A DNA stretch of 64,000 bases from Oceanibaculum indicum P24 (GCF_000299935.1 NZ_AMRL01000011.1:46050-110049), one strand, 5' to 3'; shown: positions 33,053-42,311, counted from the first letter of the stretch. The notes: generated from the sequence alone by a model not told the origin. Translations and numbers: made by a program.

Positions 33053-34855
33053 ATGAACGACAAATCGGACACGACGACAAAAGTCCCGGATCCAGTACAG
33101 CTCTCCCAATCCATGAGCAGTATCGCCGAGCGCAGCCAGAAGCTGATCGCGGCCTATCTGGAAAAGCAGGCGGCCTCGAACGGGCAAGCCGGCTCCGCCG
33201 ATCCACTGAATATCGGCCAGGCCTTCCTGGAAATGACCGCGAAGATGATGGGCGATCCGACGCGGCTGATGCAGTCGCAGCTGGCCCTCTGGCAGGATTA
33301 CATGCAGCTCTGGCAGAATGCCAGCAAGCGCTTCCTGGGCGAGGAGGAAGTGCCGCCTATGGTCGCGCCCGACACGGGCGACCGCCGCTTCAAGGACCCG
33401 GCCTGGGAAGAGAATTACGTCTTCGACTTCATCAAGCAGTCCTACCTGCTGACCGCGCGCTGGATGCAGTCCACGGTTCATGAGGTCGAGGGGCTGGATG
33501 CGAAGACCGCGCAGAAGGTCGATTTCTATACACGCCAGTTCGTCGATGCGATGGCGCCCTCCAACTTCGTGATGACCAATCCGGAGGTGCTGCGCGCGAC
33601 CGTCGAGAGCGGCGGCGAGAATCTGGTGAAGGGCCTGGAGAACCTGCTGTCCGACCTGGAACGCGGCAAGGGCAAGCTGGCGATCAAGATGACCGACATG
33701 GATGCCTTCAAGGTTGGCGAGAACATCGCCACGGCGCCCGGCAAGGTCGTCTTCCAGAATGACCTGATGCAGCTGCTGCAATTCAGCCCGACAACCGAGG
33801 AAGTGCACCGCCGGCCGCTGCTGATCGTGCCGCCCTGGATCAACAAATATTACATCCTGGATCTGCGCGAGAAGAATTCCTTCATCCGCTGGGCGGTGTC
33901 GCAGGGGCTGACGGTGTTCGTCATCTCCTGGGTCAATCCGGACGAGGATATGGCGCAGAAAAGCTTCGAGGATTACATGCTCGAAGGGCCGCTGGCCGCC
34001 CTCGGCGCCATCGAGAAGGCAACCGGCGAGAAGGAGGTGAACGCCATCGGCTACTGCATCGGCGGTACGCTGATGGCCGCTACCCTCGCCTACATGACCG
34101 CGAAGAAGGATGAGCGCATCAAGTCGATCACCTACTTCACGACCATGGTGGATTTCGCCGAGGCCGGGGAGCTGTCCGTCTTCATCGATGAGGAACAGCT
34201 GCACACGCTGGAATCGATGATGGACGAAAAGGGCTATCTCGACGGTTCGGCCATGGCGACGACCTTCAACATGCTGCGCGCGAATGACCTGATCTGGTCC
34301 TTCGTCGTGAACAATTACCTGCTGGGCAAGGAGCCCTTCCCCTTCGACCTGCTGTACTGGAATTCGGATTCCACGCGGCTGCCGGCGAAGATGCACAGCT
34401 TCTACCTGCGCAAATGCTATCAGGAGAACAAGCTGGTGGAGCCGGGCGGCGTGAAGCTGGGTGGGGTGAAGATCGACCTGCGCACGGTGAAGACCCCGAC
34501 CTACATCCTGTCGGCCAAGGATGACCATATTGCGCCGTGGAAATCGACTTATGCGGCAACCCAGCTCTATGAGGGGCCGGTGAAGTTCGTGCTGTCCGGC
34601 TCCGGCCACATCGCCGGTGTGGTGAACCCGCCGGCCGCGCAGAAATATTGCTACTGGACCAACAGCCGCAAGCCGAAGAGCCCGGACAAGTGGCTGGAAA
34701 GCGCCACCCAGCATCCGGGGTCCTGGTGGACAGACTGGGCCGACTGGGTTGGCAAGCAGGGCGGCGGCAAGGTTCCCGCCCGCGTGCCCGGCGACGGCAA
34801 GCTGAAGGCAATCGAGGACGCGCCGGGTTCCTACGTGAAGGTCACGCTGAAATAG
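33053..34855 (+). CDS. phaC: Class I poly(3-hydroxyalkanoate) synthase PhaC
   Basis: This enzyme of about 600 residues polymerises hydroxyacyl-CoA into storage polyester on the granule surface. The N-terminal helical domain (residues 1-190) is followed by the alpha/beta-hydrolase core. The nucleophile is Cys335 in GYCIGGT, the lipase-like box of the family. The Asp is in SAKDDHIAPW and the His in LSGSGHIAGVVNPP. Start choice: TTG 33041, GTG 33044 and ATG 33053 are in frame, and ATG is taken as most usual. No phaA, phaB or phasin gene is in the window. Confidence 0.95.
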   Translation: MNDKSDTTTKVPDPVQLSQSMSSIAERSQKLIAAYLEKQAASNGQAGSADPLNIGQAFLEMTAKMMGDPTRLMQSQLALWQDYMQLWQNASKRFLGEEEVPPMVAPDTGDRRFKDPAWEENYVFDFIKQSYLLTARWMQSTVHEVEGLDAKTAQKVDFYTRQFVDAMAPSNFVMTNPEVLRATVESGGENLVKGLENLLSDLERGKGKLAIKMTDMDAFKVGENIATAPGKVVFQNDLMQLLQFSPTTEEVHRRPLLIVPPWINKYYILDLREKNSFIRWAVSQGLTVFVISWVNPDEDMAQKSFEDYMLEGPLAALGAIEKATGEKEVNAIGYCIGGTLMAATLAYMTAKKDERIKSITYFTTMVDFAEAGELSVFIDEEQLHTLESMMDEKGYLDGSAMATTFNMLRANDLIWSFVVNNYLLGKEPFPFDLLYWNSDSTRLPAKMHSFYLRKCYQENKLVEPGGVKLGGVKIDLRTVKTPTYILSAKDDHIAPWKSTYAATQLYEGPVKFVLSGSGHIAGVVNPPAAQKYCYWTNSRKPKSPDKWLESATQHPGSWWTDWADWVGKQGGGKVPARVPGDGKLKAIEDAPGSYVKVTLK

Positions 34856-34861
34856 TACGTC

Positions 34862-35395
34862 CTACTCGCCGTAGGAGGCGTGGTGCGCCTTGGCTGTTTC
34901 GGCATAGCGCCGCGCCGAATCGGCGATTTCCGCAATATCCGCCTCGGTGAGGTCACGTAAATAGCGCGCCGGCCGCCCGGCCCAGAGCTGGCCGGTGGGA
35001 ATGCGCTTGCCGGGGGTGAGCAGCGCGCCGGCGGCCAGCATGGCATTGCTCTCGATCACGCTGCCATCCATTGCGCAGGCCTGCATGCCGACGAAGCTGC
35101 GGTCATGCAGCGTGCAGGCGTGCAGGATCGCGGTATGGCCGACCGTCACCTCGTCGCCGACGAAACAACCCAGCCCCCGGCCCTGAACATGCACGACCGT
35201 GCCGTCCTGGATGTTGGTGCGTTTGCCGACGCGGATGACCTGAATGTCGCCGCGTAGCGTACAGGAGAACCAGATGCTCGATTCCGCCCCGATCTCGACA
35301 TCGCCGATGATCGCCGCGTTCGGGGCGATGAAGGCGGACGGGTCGATCGTCGGGGTGACGCCCTTATAGGGCAGGATCAGGGCGGACATCGGCAT
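34862..35395 (-). CDS. Gamma-class carbonic anhydrase-like protein (left-handed beta-helix)
   Basis: This protein of about 177 residues consists of hexapeptide repeats (IGAESSIWFSCTLRGD, VGKRTNIQDGTVVHV, VGDEVTVGHTAILHA), the left-handed beta-helix of gamma-carbonic anhydrases (CaiE/YrdA type). Metal-ligand His candidates are in VGHTAILHACTLHDR and VVHVQG. Three ATGs (35398, 35395, 35389) compete, and GGAGAA spacing favours 35395 or 35389. Homologues bind complex I in mitochondria or act as acetyltransferase-like proteins. Activity is not certain. It lies 10 bp after argC. Confidence 0.9.
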   Translation of the reverse strand: MPMSALILPYKGVTPTIDPSAFIAPNAAIIGDVEIGAESSIWFSCTLRGDIQVIRVGKRTNIQDGTVVHVQGRGLGCFVGDEVTVGHTAILHACTLHDRSFVGMQACAMDGSVIESNAMLAAGALLTPGKRIPTGQLWAGRPARYLRDLTEADIAEIADSARRYAETAKAHHASYGE

Positions 35396-35405
35396 CATTT
35401 CTCCG

Positions 35406-36458
35406 TTACGGGAACATCGGCGGCTGCATCAGCGCCGTGGTTTCCGGCAAGCCAGCCATAACGTTCATGTTCTGCACCGCCTGGCCGGACGCGCCCTTCA
35501 CCAGATTGTCGATGGCGGAGACGATGATCGCCCGCCCCTTGATCCGGTCAGCGACGACGCCGATCAGCGTGTGGTTGGAGCCACGCACATGCCGGGTCGC
35601 CGGCACCTGTCCCATCGGCAGCGCCCGCACAAAGGGCTCGCCCTGATAGCGACTGGCAATGGCCTCGCGCAGGTCGGCGGGCGATGCACCGCCAGCCAGC
35701 TTCACATAGGTGGTGGAGAGGATGCCGCGGCTCATCGGCATCAGGTGCGGCGTGAAGTTCACGAGGATCGGCCGGCCGGCGGCCTTGGTCAGCCCCTGCT
35801 CGATCTCCGGCGCGTGCCGGTGCTTGGCAACGCTGTAGGCATGGATGCCCTCGGTCACCTCGGTGAAGAGCGAGCCTTCCTTCGCGGCCCGGCCGGCGCC
35901 CGACACGCCCGACTTGGCGTCAATCACGATATCGTCGGCATCGATCAGGTCGGCCTCGACCAGCGGCACCAGCGGCAGCTGGGCGGCTGTCGGGTAGCAG
36001 CCGGGGTTCGCCACCAGCCGGGCCTTGGCGACCGCATCGCGGGCCAGCTCGGTGATGCCGTACACGGCTTCCTTCTGCAGGTCCGGCGCCAGATGCGCAT
36101 GGCCGTACCATTCAGCATAGGTATCGACGTCATGCAGCCGGAAGTCGGCCGACAGATCCACGACCTTCAAATGCGTCGGCAGGGCGGCAATGACTTCCTG
36201 CGTGGTGCCGTGCGGCAGCGCGCAGAATACCAGGTCGCACTGGCTGTAATCGGCATCCTCGATCTTGGTCAGCACCGGCAGGTCGAGATAGGCCAGATGC
36301 GGGAACACCTCGCCCAGCGGCTTGCCGGCGGCGCGGTCGCCGGTCAGCAGGGTGATTCGGGTGGAAGGATGCTGCGCCAGCAGGCGGATCAGTTCGGCCC
36401 CGGTGTAGCCGCTGGCTCCCAGAATGCCGACCCGGATGTGGTTCGACGATGCCGTCAT
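35406..36458 (-). CDS. argC: N-acetyl-gamma-glutamyl-phosphate reductase ArgC
   Basis: This 350-residue enzyme catalyses the third step of arginine synthesis. The NADP site is GILGASGYTGAELIRLL, the catalytic Cys is in ANPGCYPTAAQLPL (about residue 159) and the HRHAPEIEQGL loop is typical of the type-1 enzyme. AAGGAGAG precedes ATG 36458. It lies downstream of rplM-rpsI, a frequent alphaproteobacterial arrangement, but an intrinsic terminator (36536-36566) separates them. Confidence 0.97.
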   Translation of the reverse strand: MTASSNHIRVGILGASGYTGAELIRLLAQHPSTRITLLTGDRAAGKPLGEVFPHLAYLDLPVLTKIEDADYSQCDLVFCALPHGTTQEVIAALPTHLKVVDLSADFRLHDVDTYAEWYGHAHLAPDLQKEAVYGITELARDAVAKARLVANPGCYPTAAQLPLVPLVEADLIDADDIVIDAKSGVSGAGRAAKEGSLFTEVTEGIHAYSVAKHRHAPEIEQGLTKAAGRPILVNFTPHLMPMSRGILSTTYVKLAGGASPADLREAIASRYQGEPFVRALPMGQVPATRHVRGSNHTLIGVVADRIKGRAIIVSAIDNLVKGASGQAVQNMNVMAGLPETTALMQPPMFP

Positions 36459-36535
36459 CTTACTCTCCTTCCCTATGCCGCCGGTCTAGTGGCGAACAGT
36501 GTGCAACAAAACAGCGAAACCGTGATGACACAACG

Positions 36536-36566
36536 AAAAACGGGGCGCCCCTGCTGGGACGCCCCG
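36536..36566 (-). terminator. Intrinsic terminator after rpsI
   Basis: On the minus strand CGGGGCG (36566-36560) pairs with CGCCCCG (36547-36541) and is followed by five T (36540-36536). It lies about 29 bases after the rpsI stop and separates it from argC. Confidence 0.88.
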
Positions 36567-36594
36567 TTTCCGGTAGTCGTATCCCTTGAGGGAC

Positions 36595-37074
36595 TTAACG
36601 CTTCGAGAACTGGAAGCTACGTCGCGCCTTGGCACGGCCGTACTTCTTACGCTCGACGACGCGGCTGTCACGGGTCAGGAACCCGCCCTGCTTCAGCGCG
36701 CCACGCAGCGCCGGCTCGAAATTGATGAGCGCGCGGCTGATGCCGTGACGCACGGCGCCGGCCTGGCCGGACAGGCCGCCACCGGTAACGGTGCAGATCA
36801 CGTCATACTGGTCAACGCGGCCAGCGGCCTCGAAGGGCTGGCGCACGATGAGCTGCAGCACCGGACGGGCGAAATATTCCTTCTGGTCGCGGCCATTCAC
36901 GACGACGCGGCCGTTGCCCGGCTTCACCCAGACGCGGGCGATGGCGTTCTTGCGGCGGCCCGTGCCGTAGGCGCGGCCCTGCGCATCGATCTTCGGCTCG
37001 GCCGGAGCGGCCTCGACCGCCTCGGACACCAGGTCCTTCAGCGCGTCCATGCCCTGATTCTCGACAGTGGTCAT
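36595..37074 (-). CDS. rpsI: 30S ribosomal protein S9
   Basis: This 159-residue protein is S9 with an N-terminal extension of about 30 residues that is common in alphaproteobacteria. The core shows [19 protein letters not shown] and [22 protein letters not shown]. The C-terminus ends in the strictly conserved [17 protein letters not shown], which reaches P-site tRNA. It lies 3 bp after rplM. Confidence 0.98.
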   Translation of the reverse strand: MTTVENQGMDALKDLVSEAVEAAPAEPKIDAQGRAYGTGRRKNAIARVWVKPGNGRVVVNGRDQKEYFARPVLQLIVRQPFEAAGRVDQYDVICTVTGGGLSGQAGAVRHGISRALINFEPALRGALKQGGFLTRDSRVVERKKYGRAKARRSFQFSKR

Positions 37075-37077
37075 GGA

Positions 37078-37542
37078 TTAGGCACTCCTCTTGTTCTTCG
37101 AATTCATCGCCGCGAGGTCCAGAACCTCCGGCTGCTGCGCCTCGTGCGGGTGCTCGGTGCCGGCATATACCTTCAGGTTGCCCATCAGCTTGTTGCGCAG
37201 CGGGCCCTTGGAGATCATGCGCTCGACCGCCTTCTGGATGGCGCGCTCCGGGAAGCGGCCGCCCAGGATCTGACCCATGGTCCGCTCCTTGATGCCGCCC
37301 GGATGACCGGTATGCCAGTAGAACTTCTTGTCGGTCAGCTTCTTGCCGGTCAGCTTCACCTTCTCGGCATTGACGACGATGATGTTGTCACCGGTGTCGA
37401 TATGCGGGGTAAAGGTCGGCTTGTGCTTGCCACGCAGGCGCATGGCGATGACCGAGGCGAGCCGGCCCAGAACGACGCCTTCAGCGTCGATCAGGACCCA
37501 CTTCTTCTCGATCTCCGACGGCTTGGCGGAGTAGGTCTTCAT
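37078..37542 (-). CDS. rplM: 50S ribosomal protein L13
   Basis: This 154-residue protein shows the L13 pattern: [46 protein letters not shown] (in part), HTGHPGG and EHPHEAQQP. It is the first gene of the rplM-rpsI operon. A small hairpin GAGGG-GTAT-CCCTC lies in the leader near 37570-37590. Confidence 0.98.
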   Translation of the reverse strand: MKTYSAKPSEIEKKWVLIDAEGVVLGRLASVIAMRLRGKHKPTFTPHIDTGDNIIVVNAEKVKLTGKKLTDKKFYWHTGHPGGIKERTMGQILGGRFPERAIQKAVERMISKGPLRNKLMGNLKVYAGTEHPHEAQQPEVLDLAAMNSKNKRSA

Positions 37543-37680
37543 ATCTGCCCCAATAGGCTGGAAACGCGATGAGAGGGATACCCCTCGCTTGAGGACGCAT
37601 GTCTATAGAAGCGCCGATTTCCGGTCAATCGAAAAAGCGGCGGCTGATGCAAAAATAATGGCGTAATTTCAATGAGTTAG

Positions 37681-37700
37681 AAAAATGGTATTATAATACC
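37681..37700 (-). terminator. AT-rich hairpin terminator after the PaaI thioesterase gene
   Basis: The perfect palindrome GGTATTATAATACC (37687-37700) begins four bases after the thioesterase stop and is followed on the minus strand by ATTTTTC. The stem is weak but the layout is that of an intrinsic terminator. It also contains TATAAT on both strands, so it might act as a promoter element for rplM. Confidence 0.5.
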
Positions 37701-37704
37701 GCGC

Positions 37705-38133
37705 TCAGGAGGCCTTGTTTTCCGGTGGAATCGAGTAGGTGGAGGTCACATGGCACACCGGTTCGCTATCGCCGTCGGAGAAAATCGACACCTCGCCATA
37801 GGCCAGACGCCGCCCGCATTTCAGCAGCCGGCCCCTCGCGATCAGGTCACCGGGCTTCGGTCGCTTCAGGAAATTGGCGGTCAGGTTGGTGGTGACGGCC
37901 AGCTTCACGACACCGATGCGGCTGAGCACGCAGCCATACATGACGATGTCGGCCAGCCCCATCATGGCCGGGCCAGTGATGGTGCCGCCGGGGCGCAGCA
38001 GATCGTCACGGAACGGCAGGCGGGCGGTCACCTCGCCGTCGCCAACATTCTCGAAGCGCACGCCCAGCTGCCCGACATAGGGCACCTCCTCCCGCGCGAT
38101 GCGGTCCAGCTCTTCCGGCGTGACCCTGCTCAT
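37705..38133 (-). CDS. PaaI-family hotdog-fold acyl-CoA thioesterase
   Basis: This 142-residue single hotdog domain probably hydrolyses a small acyl- or aryl-CoA. The family block LLRPGGTITGPAMMGLADIVMYG holds the likely catalytic Asp. The strand VTTNLTANFLKRPKPGDLIARGRLLKCGRRLAYGEV (in part) is typical. It is divergent from the ECHDC3-like crotonase gene, with under 100 bp between, so the two may serve the same CoA ester. Confidence 0.9.
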   Translation of the reverse strand: MSRVTPEELDRIAREEVPYVGQLGVRFENVGDGEVTARLPFRDDLLRPGGTITGPAMMGLADIVMYGCVLSRIGVVKLAVTTNLTANFLKRPKPGDLIARGRLLKCGRRLAYGEVSIFSDGDSEPVCHVTSTYSIPPENKAS

Positions 38134-38226
38134 CTTTTGGCATTCCTCTCCTGTTTTCTCGATACTTGCGCGATCCGGTGCCGGACGCCAGACTCGGTAT
38201 GGAGAATAAGATCAGGGAGACGCGTC

Positions 38227-39030
38227 ATGGCCCATCCTGCCCCCAATGTCGGCGACGAGGATATTCTGCTGCGCAGCGACAGCGGCGGCATCGCGGCGCT
38301 GATCCTGAACCGCCCGCAGGCGCGCAACGCGCTGTCCCTCGCCCTGATGACCGCGGTGATCGACGAGCTGGAGGTGATCGCCGGCGATGCCTCGGTCAAG
38401 GCGGTGGTGATCGCCGGCAATGGCCCGGCTTTCTGTGCCGGCCATGACCTGAAGGAGATGCGCGCCAATCCGGGCCGTGCCTTCTACGAGAAGACCTTTT
38501 CCGCCTGCAGCCGGATGATGCAGGCTGTCGTCCGCCTGCCGCAGCCGGTAATCGCGCGGGTGCATGGCATCGCCACGGCGGCGGGCTGCCAGCTTGTCGC
38601 TTCCTGCGATCTCGCCATCGCCGCCGATACTGCCCGCTTCGCCACGCCGGGCGTGAATATTGGGCTGTTCTGTTCGACGCCGATGGTGGCGCTGTCGCGC
38701 AATATCGGCCGCAAGCAGGCGATGGAGATGCTGCTGCTGGGCGAAATGGTGCCGGCCTCCCGTGCGCTGGAATTCGGCCTGATCAACCAGGCGGTGCCGG
38801 AGGCGGAGCTGGAAGCGGCGATCACGGAGATGGCCGGCAAAATCGCTGCCAAATCGCCGCTGGTGCTGAAGATCGGCAAGGAAGCCTTCTACAGGCAGCT
38901 TGAACTGGGGCTGTCGGATGCCTACGACTATGCCAGCAAGGTGATGACCGAGAACATGCTGGCCCGGGATGCCGGCGAAGGCATCGATGCCTTTATCGAG
39001 AAGCGCCGACCAGTCTGGCAAGGACGGTAG
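38227..39030 (+). CDS. ECHDC3-like crotonase-superfamily protein lacking both catalytic glutamates
   Basis: This 267-residue protein has the crotonase fold: oxyanion segments AFCAGHDLKEM and HGIATAAGCQLVASCD. In enoyl-CoA hydratases the second reads GGGCEL and a later one FGQPEI, supplying two Glu. Here these are Gln122 and Gly142 (ATPGVNIGLFCSTP). That exact combination is the signature I recall for vertebrate ECHDC3, so it is not an ordinary hydratase. ATG 38227 is chosen over a longer open frame that overlaps the divergent gene. The substrate is probably a CoA ester. Confidence 0.92.
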   Translation: MAHPAPNVGDEDILLRSDSGGIAALILNRPQARNALSLALMTAVIDELEVIAGDASVKAVVIAGNGPAFCAGHDLKEMRANPGRAFYEKTFSACSRMMQAVVRLPQPVIARVHGIATAAGCQLVASCDLAIAADTARFATPGVNIGLFCSTPMVALSRNIGRKQAMEMLLLGEMVPASRALEFGLINQAVPEAELEAAITEMAGKIAAKSPLVLKIGKEAFYRQLELGLSDAYDYASKVMTENMLARDAGEGIDAFIEKRRPVWQGR

Positions 39031-39063
39031 GGTCTGGCAGGGTCGTTAGGACAGGAAGCAATT

Positions 39064-39591
39064 ATGTTCGCCAATGCCATGAAGCCGTCCTTCGAGAAGG
39101 GCAATCATGAGACTTACCCCGATGCGCTGATCCGCCGGATCCTGCGCGAGGTGAAGGTAATCGCCATGGTCGGTGCCAGCCCGGACTGGAACCGCCCCTC
39201 CTACTTCGCGATGAAGTATCTGCAGTCCAAGGGCTACCGCGTCATTCCGGTGAACCCGAAGGTCGCGGGCGACGAGATTCTGGGTGAGACGGTCTATGCC
39301 AGCCTCGCCGACATCCCCGAAAAGATCGACATGGTGGATGTGTTCCGCAATTCTGCCGCCGCCGGGCCGATCACCGATGAGGCGATCGCCATCGGTGCGA
39401 AAGTGGTGTGGATGCAGCTGGGCGTGCGCAATGACGAGGCCGCCGAACGGGCCGAGGCCGCCGGCCTGACCGTCATCATGAACCGCTGCCCGAAGATCGA
39501 ATATGGCAGGCTGAACGGCGAGCTGGGCTGGCACGGTTTCAATTCCGGCGTCATCTCCTCGAAACGCCGCAAACTGCCGGAGAAGAAGTAA
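39064..39591 (+). CDS. CoA-binding (YccU-type) Rossmann protein
   Basis: This 175-residue protein is a single CoA_binding_2 domain: VKVIAMVGASPDWNRPSYFAMKYLQSKGYRVIPVNPK (in pieces), VYASLADIPEKIDMVDVFR and AKVVWMQLGV. It resembles the nucleotide-binding half of succinyl-CoA synthetase without the ligase part. AGGA precedes ATG. It lies just before metY, a pairing seen in other alphaproteobacteria. The ligand role is unknown. Confidence 0.9.
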   Translation: MFANAMKPSFEKGNHETYPDALIRRILREVKVIAMVGASPDWNRPSYFAMKYLQSKGYRVIPVNPKVAGDEILGETVYASLADIPEKIDMVDVFRNSAAAGPITDEAIAIGAKVVWMQLGVRNDEAAERAEAAGLTVIMNRCPKIEYGRLNGELGWHGFNSGVISSKRRKLPEKK

Positions 39592-39597
39592 TTTTCC

Positions 39598-39687
39598 TTC
39601 GTCATGGTCGGACTTGATCCGACCATCCATTGACCGAGCGAACCGCACAGACAGTTGGACCCTTGGGTCAAGCCCGAGGGTGACGAA
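39598..39687. repeat. Palindromic intergenic repeat element (90 bp) between the CoA-binding gene and metY
   Basis: The outer ends are inverted (TTCGTCA at 39598-39604, TGACGAA at 39681-39687). Two inner hairpins are GGTCGGA-N5-TCCGACC (39606-39624) and a CCCTTGGG/CCCGAGGG type stem (39660-39680). Similar sequences are scattered between genes in many alphaproteobacteria. It may be a small mobile repeat or an mRNA-processing element. Confidence 0.7.
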
Positions 39688-39725
39688 ATAAAAACTGAAA
39701 CACCAAGCAGATTCAGGAATCCGCC

Positions 39726-41015
39726 ATGACCAACACCAAGCCCGGTTTCGATACGCTCGCGGTGCATGCCGGCGCCGCTCCCGATCCTGCGACGGGCGCG
39801 CGCTCCACGCCGATCTACCAGACCACGGCCTATGTGTTCGACGATGTCGATCACGCCGCCTCGCTGTTCAACCTGCAGGCCTTCGGCAACATCTATTCGC
39901 GCCTGACCAACCCGACCGTGGCGGTGCTGGAGGAACGCATCGCCAGCCTGGAAGGCGGCCGTGGCGCCACCTGCGTCGCCTCCGGCCATGCCGCGCAGCT
40001 GCTGGCCTTCTTCTCCTTCATGGAGCCGGGCGACGAATTCCTGGCCGCAAGCAAGCTCTATGGCGGGTCGATTACGCAGTTTTCCCGCAGCTTCAAGAAG
40101 TTCGGCTGGAACGCGATCTTCGTGGATGCGGACGATCCGGAGAATTTCCGCAAGGCGATGACGCCCAAGGTGAAGGCGATCTTCGTCGAATGCCTGGCCA
40201 ATCCGGGCGGCGTAATCGTCGATATCGAGGCGGTGGCGAACATCGCGCACGAGGCCGGCGTGCCGCTGATTGTCGACAACACGATGGCGACGCCCTATCT
40301 GTGCCGGCCCATCGAGTATGGCGCCGACATCGTTGTGCACTCCACCACCAAGTTCCTGTCCGGCCATGGCAATGCGATGGGCGGCGCCGTCGTCGATTCC
40401 GGCAAATTCGACTGGGCGCAGAACGACAAGTTCAAATCGCTGACCACGCCGGAGCCGGCCTATCACGGGCTGAATTTCTACGAGACCTTCGGCGATCTCG
40501 CCTTCACCATCTATGGCCATGCGATGGGGCTGCGCGACCTCGGGCCGACCATGGCGCCGATGAACGCCTATCTCACCATCACCGGCATCGAGACCCTGCC
40601 GCTGCGCATGCAGCGCCATGTCGAGAATGCGCAGAAGGTGGCGGAGTTCCTGGAGGACCACCCGCAGGTTGCCTGGGTGTCCTATGCCGGCCTGCCCAGC
40701 AGCAAGCACCATGCGCTGGCCCGCAAGTACCTGCCGAAGGGCGCCGGCTCGGTGTTCACCTTCGGCGTACGCGGCGGGTACGAGGCCGGCGTGAAACTGG
40801 TCGAGGGCTGCGAGTTGCTGTCGCATCTGGCGAATATCGGCGATACACGCTCGCTCATCATCCATCCGGCCTCGACCACGCACCGGCAGCTGACGGAGCC
40901 GCAGCAGATCGCCGCCGGCGCCGGACCGGACGTGGTGCGACTGTCCATCGGCATCGAGACGGCGGAGGACATCATGGCGGATCTCGACCAGGCCCTGGCC
41001 AAAACCAAGGCCTAA
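39726..41015 (+). CDS. metY: O-acetylhomoserine sulfhydrylase (aminocarboxypropyltransferase)
   Basis: This 429-residue PLP enzyme makes homocysteine from O-acetylhomoserine and sulfide. The PLP lysine is in [16 protein letters not shown]. The phosphate-binding Tyr/Arg is in [22 protein letters not shown], and [21 protein letters not shown] (in part) marks the fold. AGGAA precedes ATG 39726. The length and the long insert after the PLP site fit MetY rather than MetB/MetC. Hom in this window supplies the precursor. Confidence 0.95.
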   Translation: MTNTKPGFDTLAVHAGAAPDPATGARSTPIYQTTAYVFDDVDHAASLFNLQAFGNIYSRLTNPTVAVLEERIASLEGGRGATCVASGHAAQLLAFFSFMEPGDEFLAASKLYGGSITQFSRSFKKFGWNAIFVDADDPENFRKAMTPKVKAIFVECLANPGGVIVDIEAVANIAHEAGVPLIVDNTMATPYLCRPIEYGADIVVHSTTKFLSGHGNAMGGAVVDSGKFDWAQNDKFKSLTTPEPAYHGLNFYETFGDLAFTIYGHAMGLRDLGPTMAPMNAYLTITGIETLPLRMQRHVENAQKVAEFLEDHPQVAWVSYAGLPSSKHHALARKYLPKGAGSVFTFGVRGGYEAGVKLVEGCELLSHLANIGDTRSLIIHPASTTHRQLTEPQQIAAGAGPDVVRLSIGIETAEDIMADLDQALAKTKA

Positions 41016-41022
41016 GGACCTG

Positions 41023-41055
41023 CGGGCGGGCTATTTCAGCAGATAGACCCGCCCG
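41023..41055. terminator. GC-rich hairpin between metY and the convergent gene
   Basis: CGGGCGGG (41023-41030) pairs with CCCGCCCG (41048-41055) around a 17-base loop that includes the end of the convergent gene. No T-run follows, so this is a weak terminator candidate only. Confidence 0.3.
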
Positions 41056-42311
41056 GGATCGGCGACGGCAGGCGCGACAGCGGCGCCCTGCAGATAATCG
41101 TAGTTGCAGCGCCGCGCCGCTGTCGCCGCCTCGAAGGTGCTGGCACCATAGAAGATGCTGCGCATCCGTGCCTTGCCGCAGGCCTTGGCGAAGCCCTGCA
41201 TGCGCTCCACATCGTCGCGGGCCGGCGTGCCGACATGGCTGCCATCGGCGGCAACTGCCATCATCTTCAGACCGACGAACCGCTCCGGCGTGCGGAAGCT
41301 GAGCGGCTGGCGCGCGACGAAACCGGCGAAGAACGGGCCGACAAAGGACAGCAGCGTGTGCAGCCTTCCCTGCGGCACGCCTTCGGCCAGATCGACAATC
41401 TCCAGCAGGATACGCTTGGAGGAAAGCCGGGGCAGCAGCTGGCACGCCGCGATGAATTGCTGGCGCAGCGGCTTCGTCGCCAGCGTATCGAAATGTACCG
41501 GCACGATTAGCAGGGCCCGGCGCTGGCGGCCGACACGCATCAGCGCTTCGCCGGCCTGTGTCAGCATGTAGCAATCAAGTTCGCAGTTGAACACGCCGGT
41601 ATGGGTCTGCTCCTCGCCCGAGGCCTTCCAGATCGGCAGGATGACACTGGCGCTGTAGGCCGAGATCAGCTTCTTGCGGATATTCGCCATCGGCCAGTAG
41701 GAGACGTGCAGCTCGCTGCGCAGCGCCTCGAAGTGCTGCCTCTCGACATCCTCTTCCTTCTTCTGCGCGGCATCGACCGTCTGCGACAGGCCCTCCGGCG
41801 TCGTCAGCGCCTCGATGGGGGTCTTCGGGTCCAGCTCCAGGACCAGCGCGCGACAGGTCACCAGCCCTTCCTTGATCCCGGAAACGCCGCTCAGCTTTTC
41901 GTTGATCTCGCGGGCGATCTTTTCCGAACTTCTGGTCGCCTTCTCCTTGTCGCCGCCACCGAACAGAATCACGATCTGTTCTTCGTTAACCATAAGGAAG
42001 GCGTCGGCAGGACCGGTATGTTTCTTGATGACCGTCTCGGCCAGCAGCAGGATCTTGTCCTTGATCGATGGCCAGCGCTCGCCGAAGCTCTTGCGCACTT
42101 CCGAAAAGCCCAGCATCTGGACATTGCCGGCGATCAGCGCGTCGGCTACCAGCTTGTTGGAGCGCACGAAGTCGAGCAGACTGTTGCGAAAGATTGCTGG
42201 ATCGGAAGGATCGAGCTTCTGCTTGGAATAAGAGTCGTAGAAGCTCTGCTTGCGGGCGCCCTGCTCTCCCGTAACCTCCGGCACTGTCTGGTAGAATTCC
42301 GATTTCGGCAT
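41031..42311 (-). CDS. Degenerate GGDEF-EAL tandem protein (probably catalytically dead)
   Basis: This protein of about 426 residues has no obvious name. The N-terminal half (about 45-190) resembles a GGDEF fold, with NEEQIVILFGGGDKEKA where active enzymes have GGDEF. The C-terminal half (about 215-426) follows the EAL scaffold in order: ASVILPIWKAS (for YQPI), FNCEL (for EAL), ILLEIVDLAEG (for LEITE) and NYDYLQGAAVAPAV (for the terminal QGY/F..P). Metal and catalytic residues, and the DDFG loop, are missing. It is soluble, with no signal peptide. It may bind c-di-GMP or a protein partner. ATG 42311 is chosen, with upstream frame open to 42371. The domain calls are inference. Confidence 0.75.
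   Translation of the reverse strand: MPKSEFYQTVPEVTGEQGARKQSFYDSYSKQKLDPSDPAIFRNSLLDFVRSNKLVADALIAGNVQMLGFSEVRKSFGERWPSIKDKILLLAETVIKKHTGPADAFLMVNEEQIVILFGGGDKEKATRSSEKIAREINEKLSGVSGIKEGLVTCRALVLELDPKTPIEALTTPEGLSQTVDAAQKKEEDVERQHFEALRSELHVSYWPMANIRKKLISAYSASVILPIWKASGEEQTHTGVFNCELDCYMLTQAGEALMRVGRQRRALLIVPVHFDTLATKPLRQQFIAACQLLPRLSSKRILLEIVDLAEGVPQGRLHTLLSFVGPFFAGFVARQPLSFRTPERFVGLKMMAVAADGSHVGTPARDDVERMQGFAKACGKARMRSIFYGASTFEAATAARRCNYDYLQGAAVAPAVADPGRVYLLK

Noticed and set aside
37543..37704. Known ribosomal-protein leader motif for L13
   Set aside because: Only a small hairpin is visible; no match to a leader family I can name.
39592..39725. SAM riboswitch upstream of metY
   Set aside because: I looked for the conserved SAM-II core and saw none; the space is filled by the palindromic repeat.
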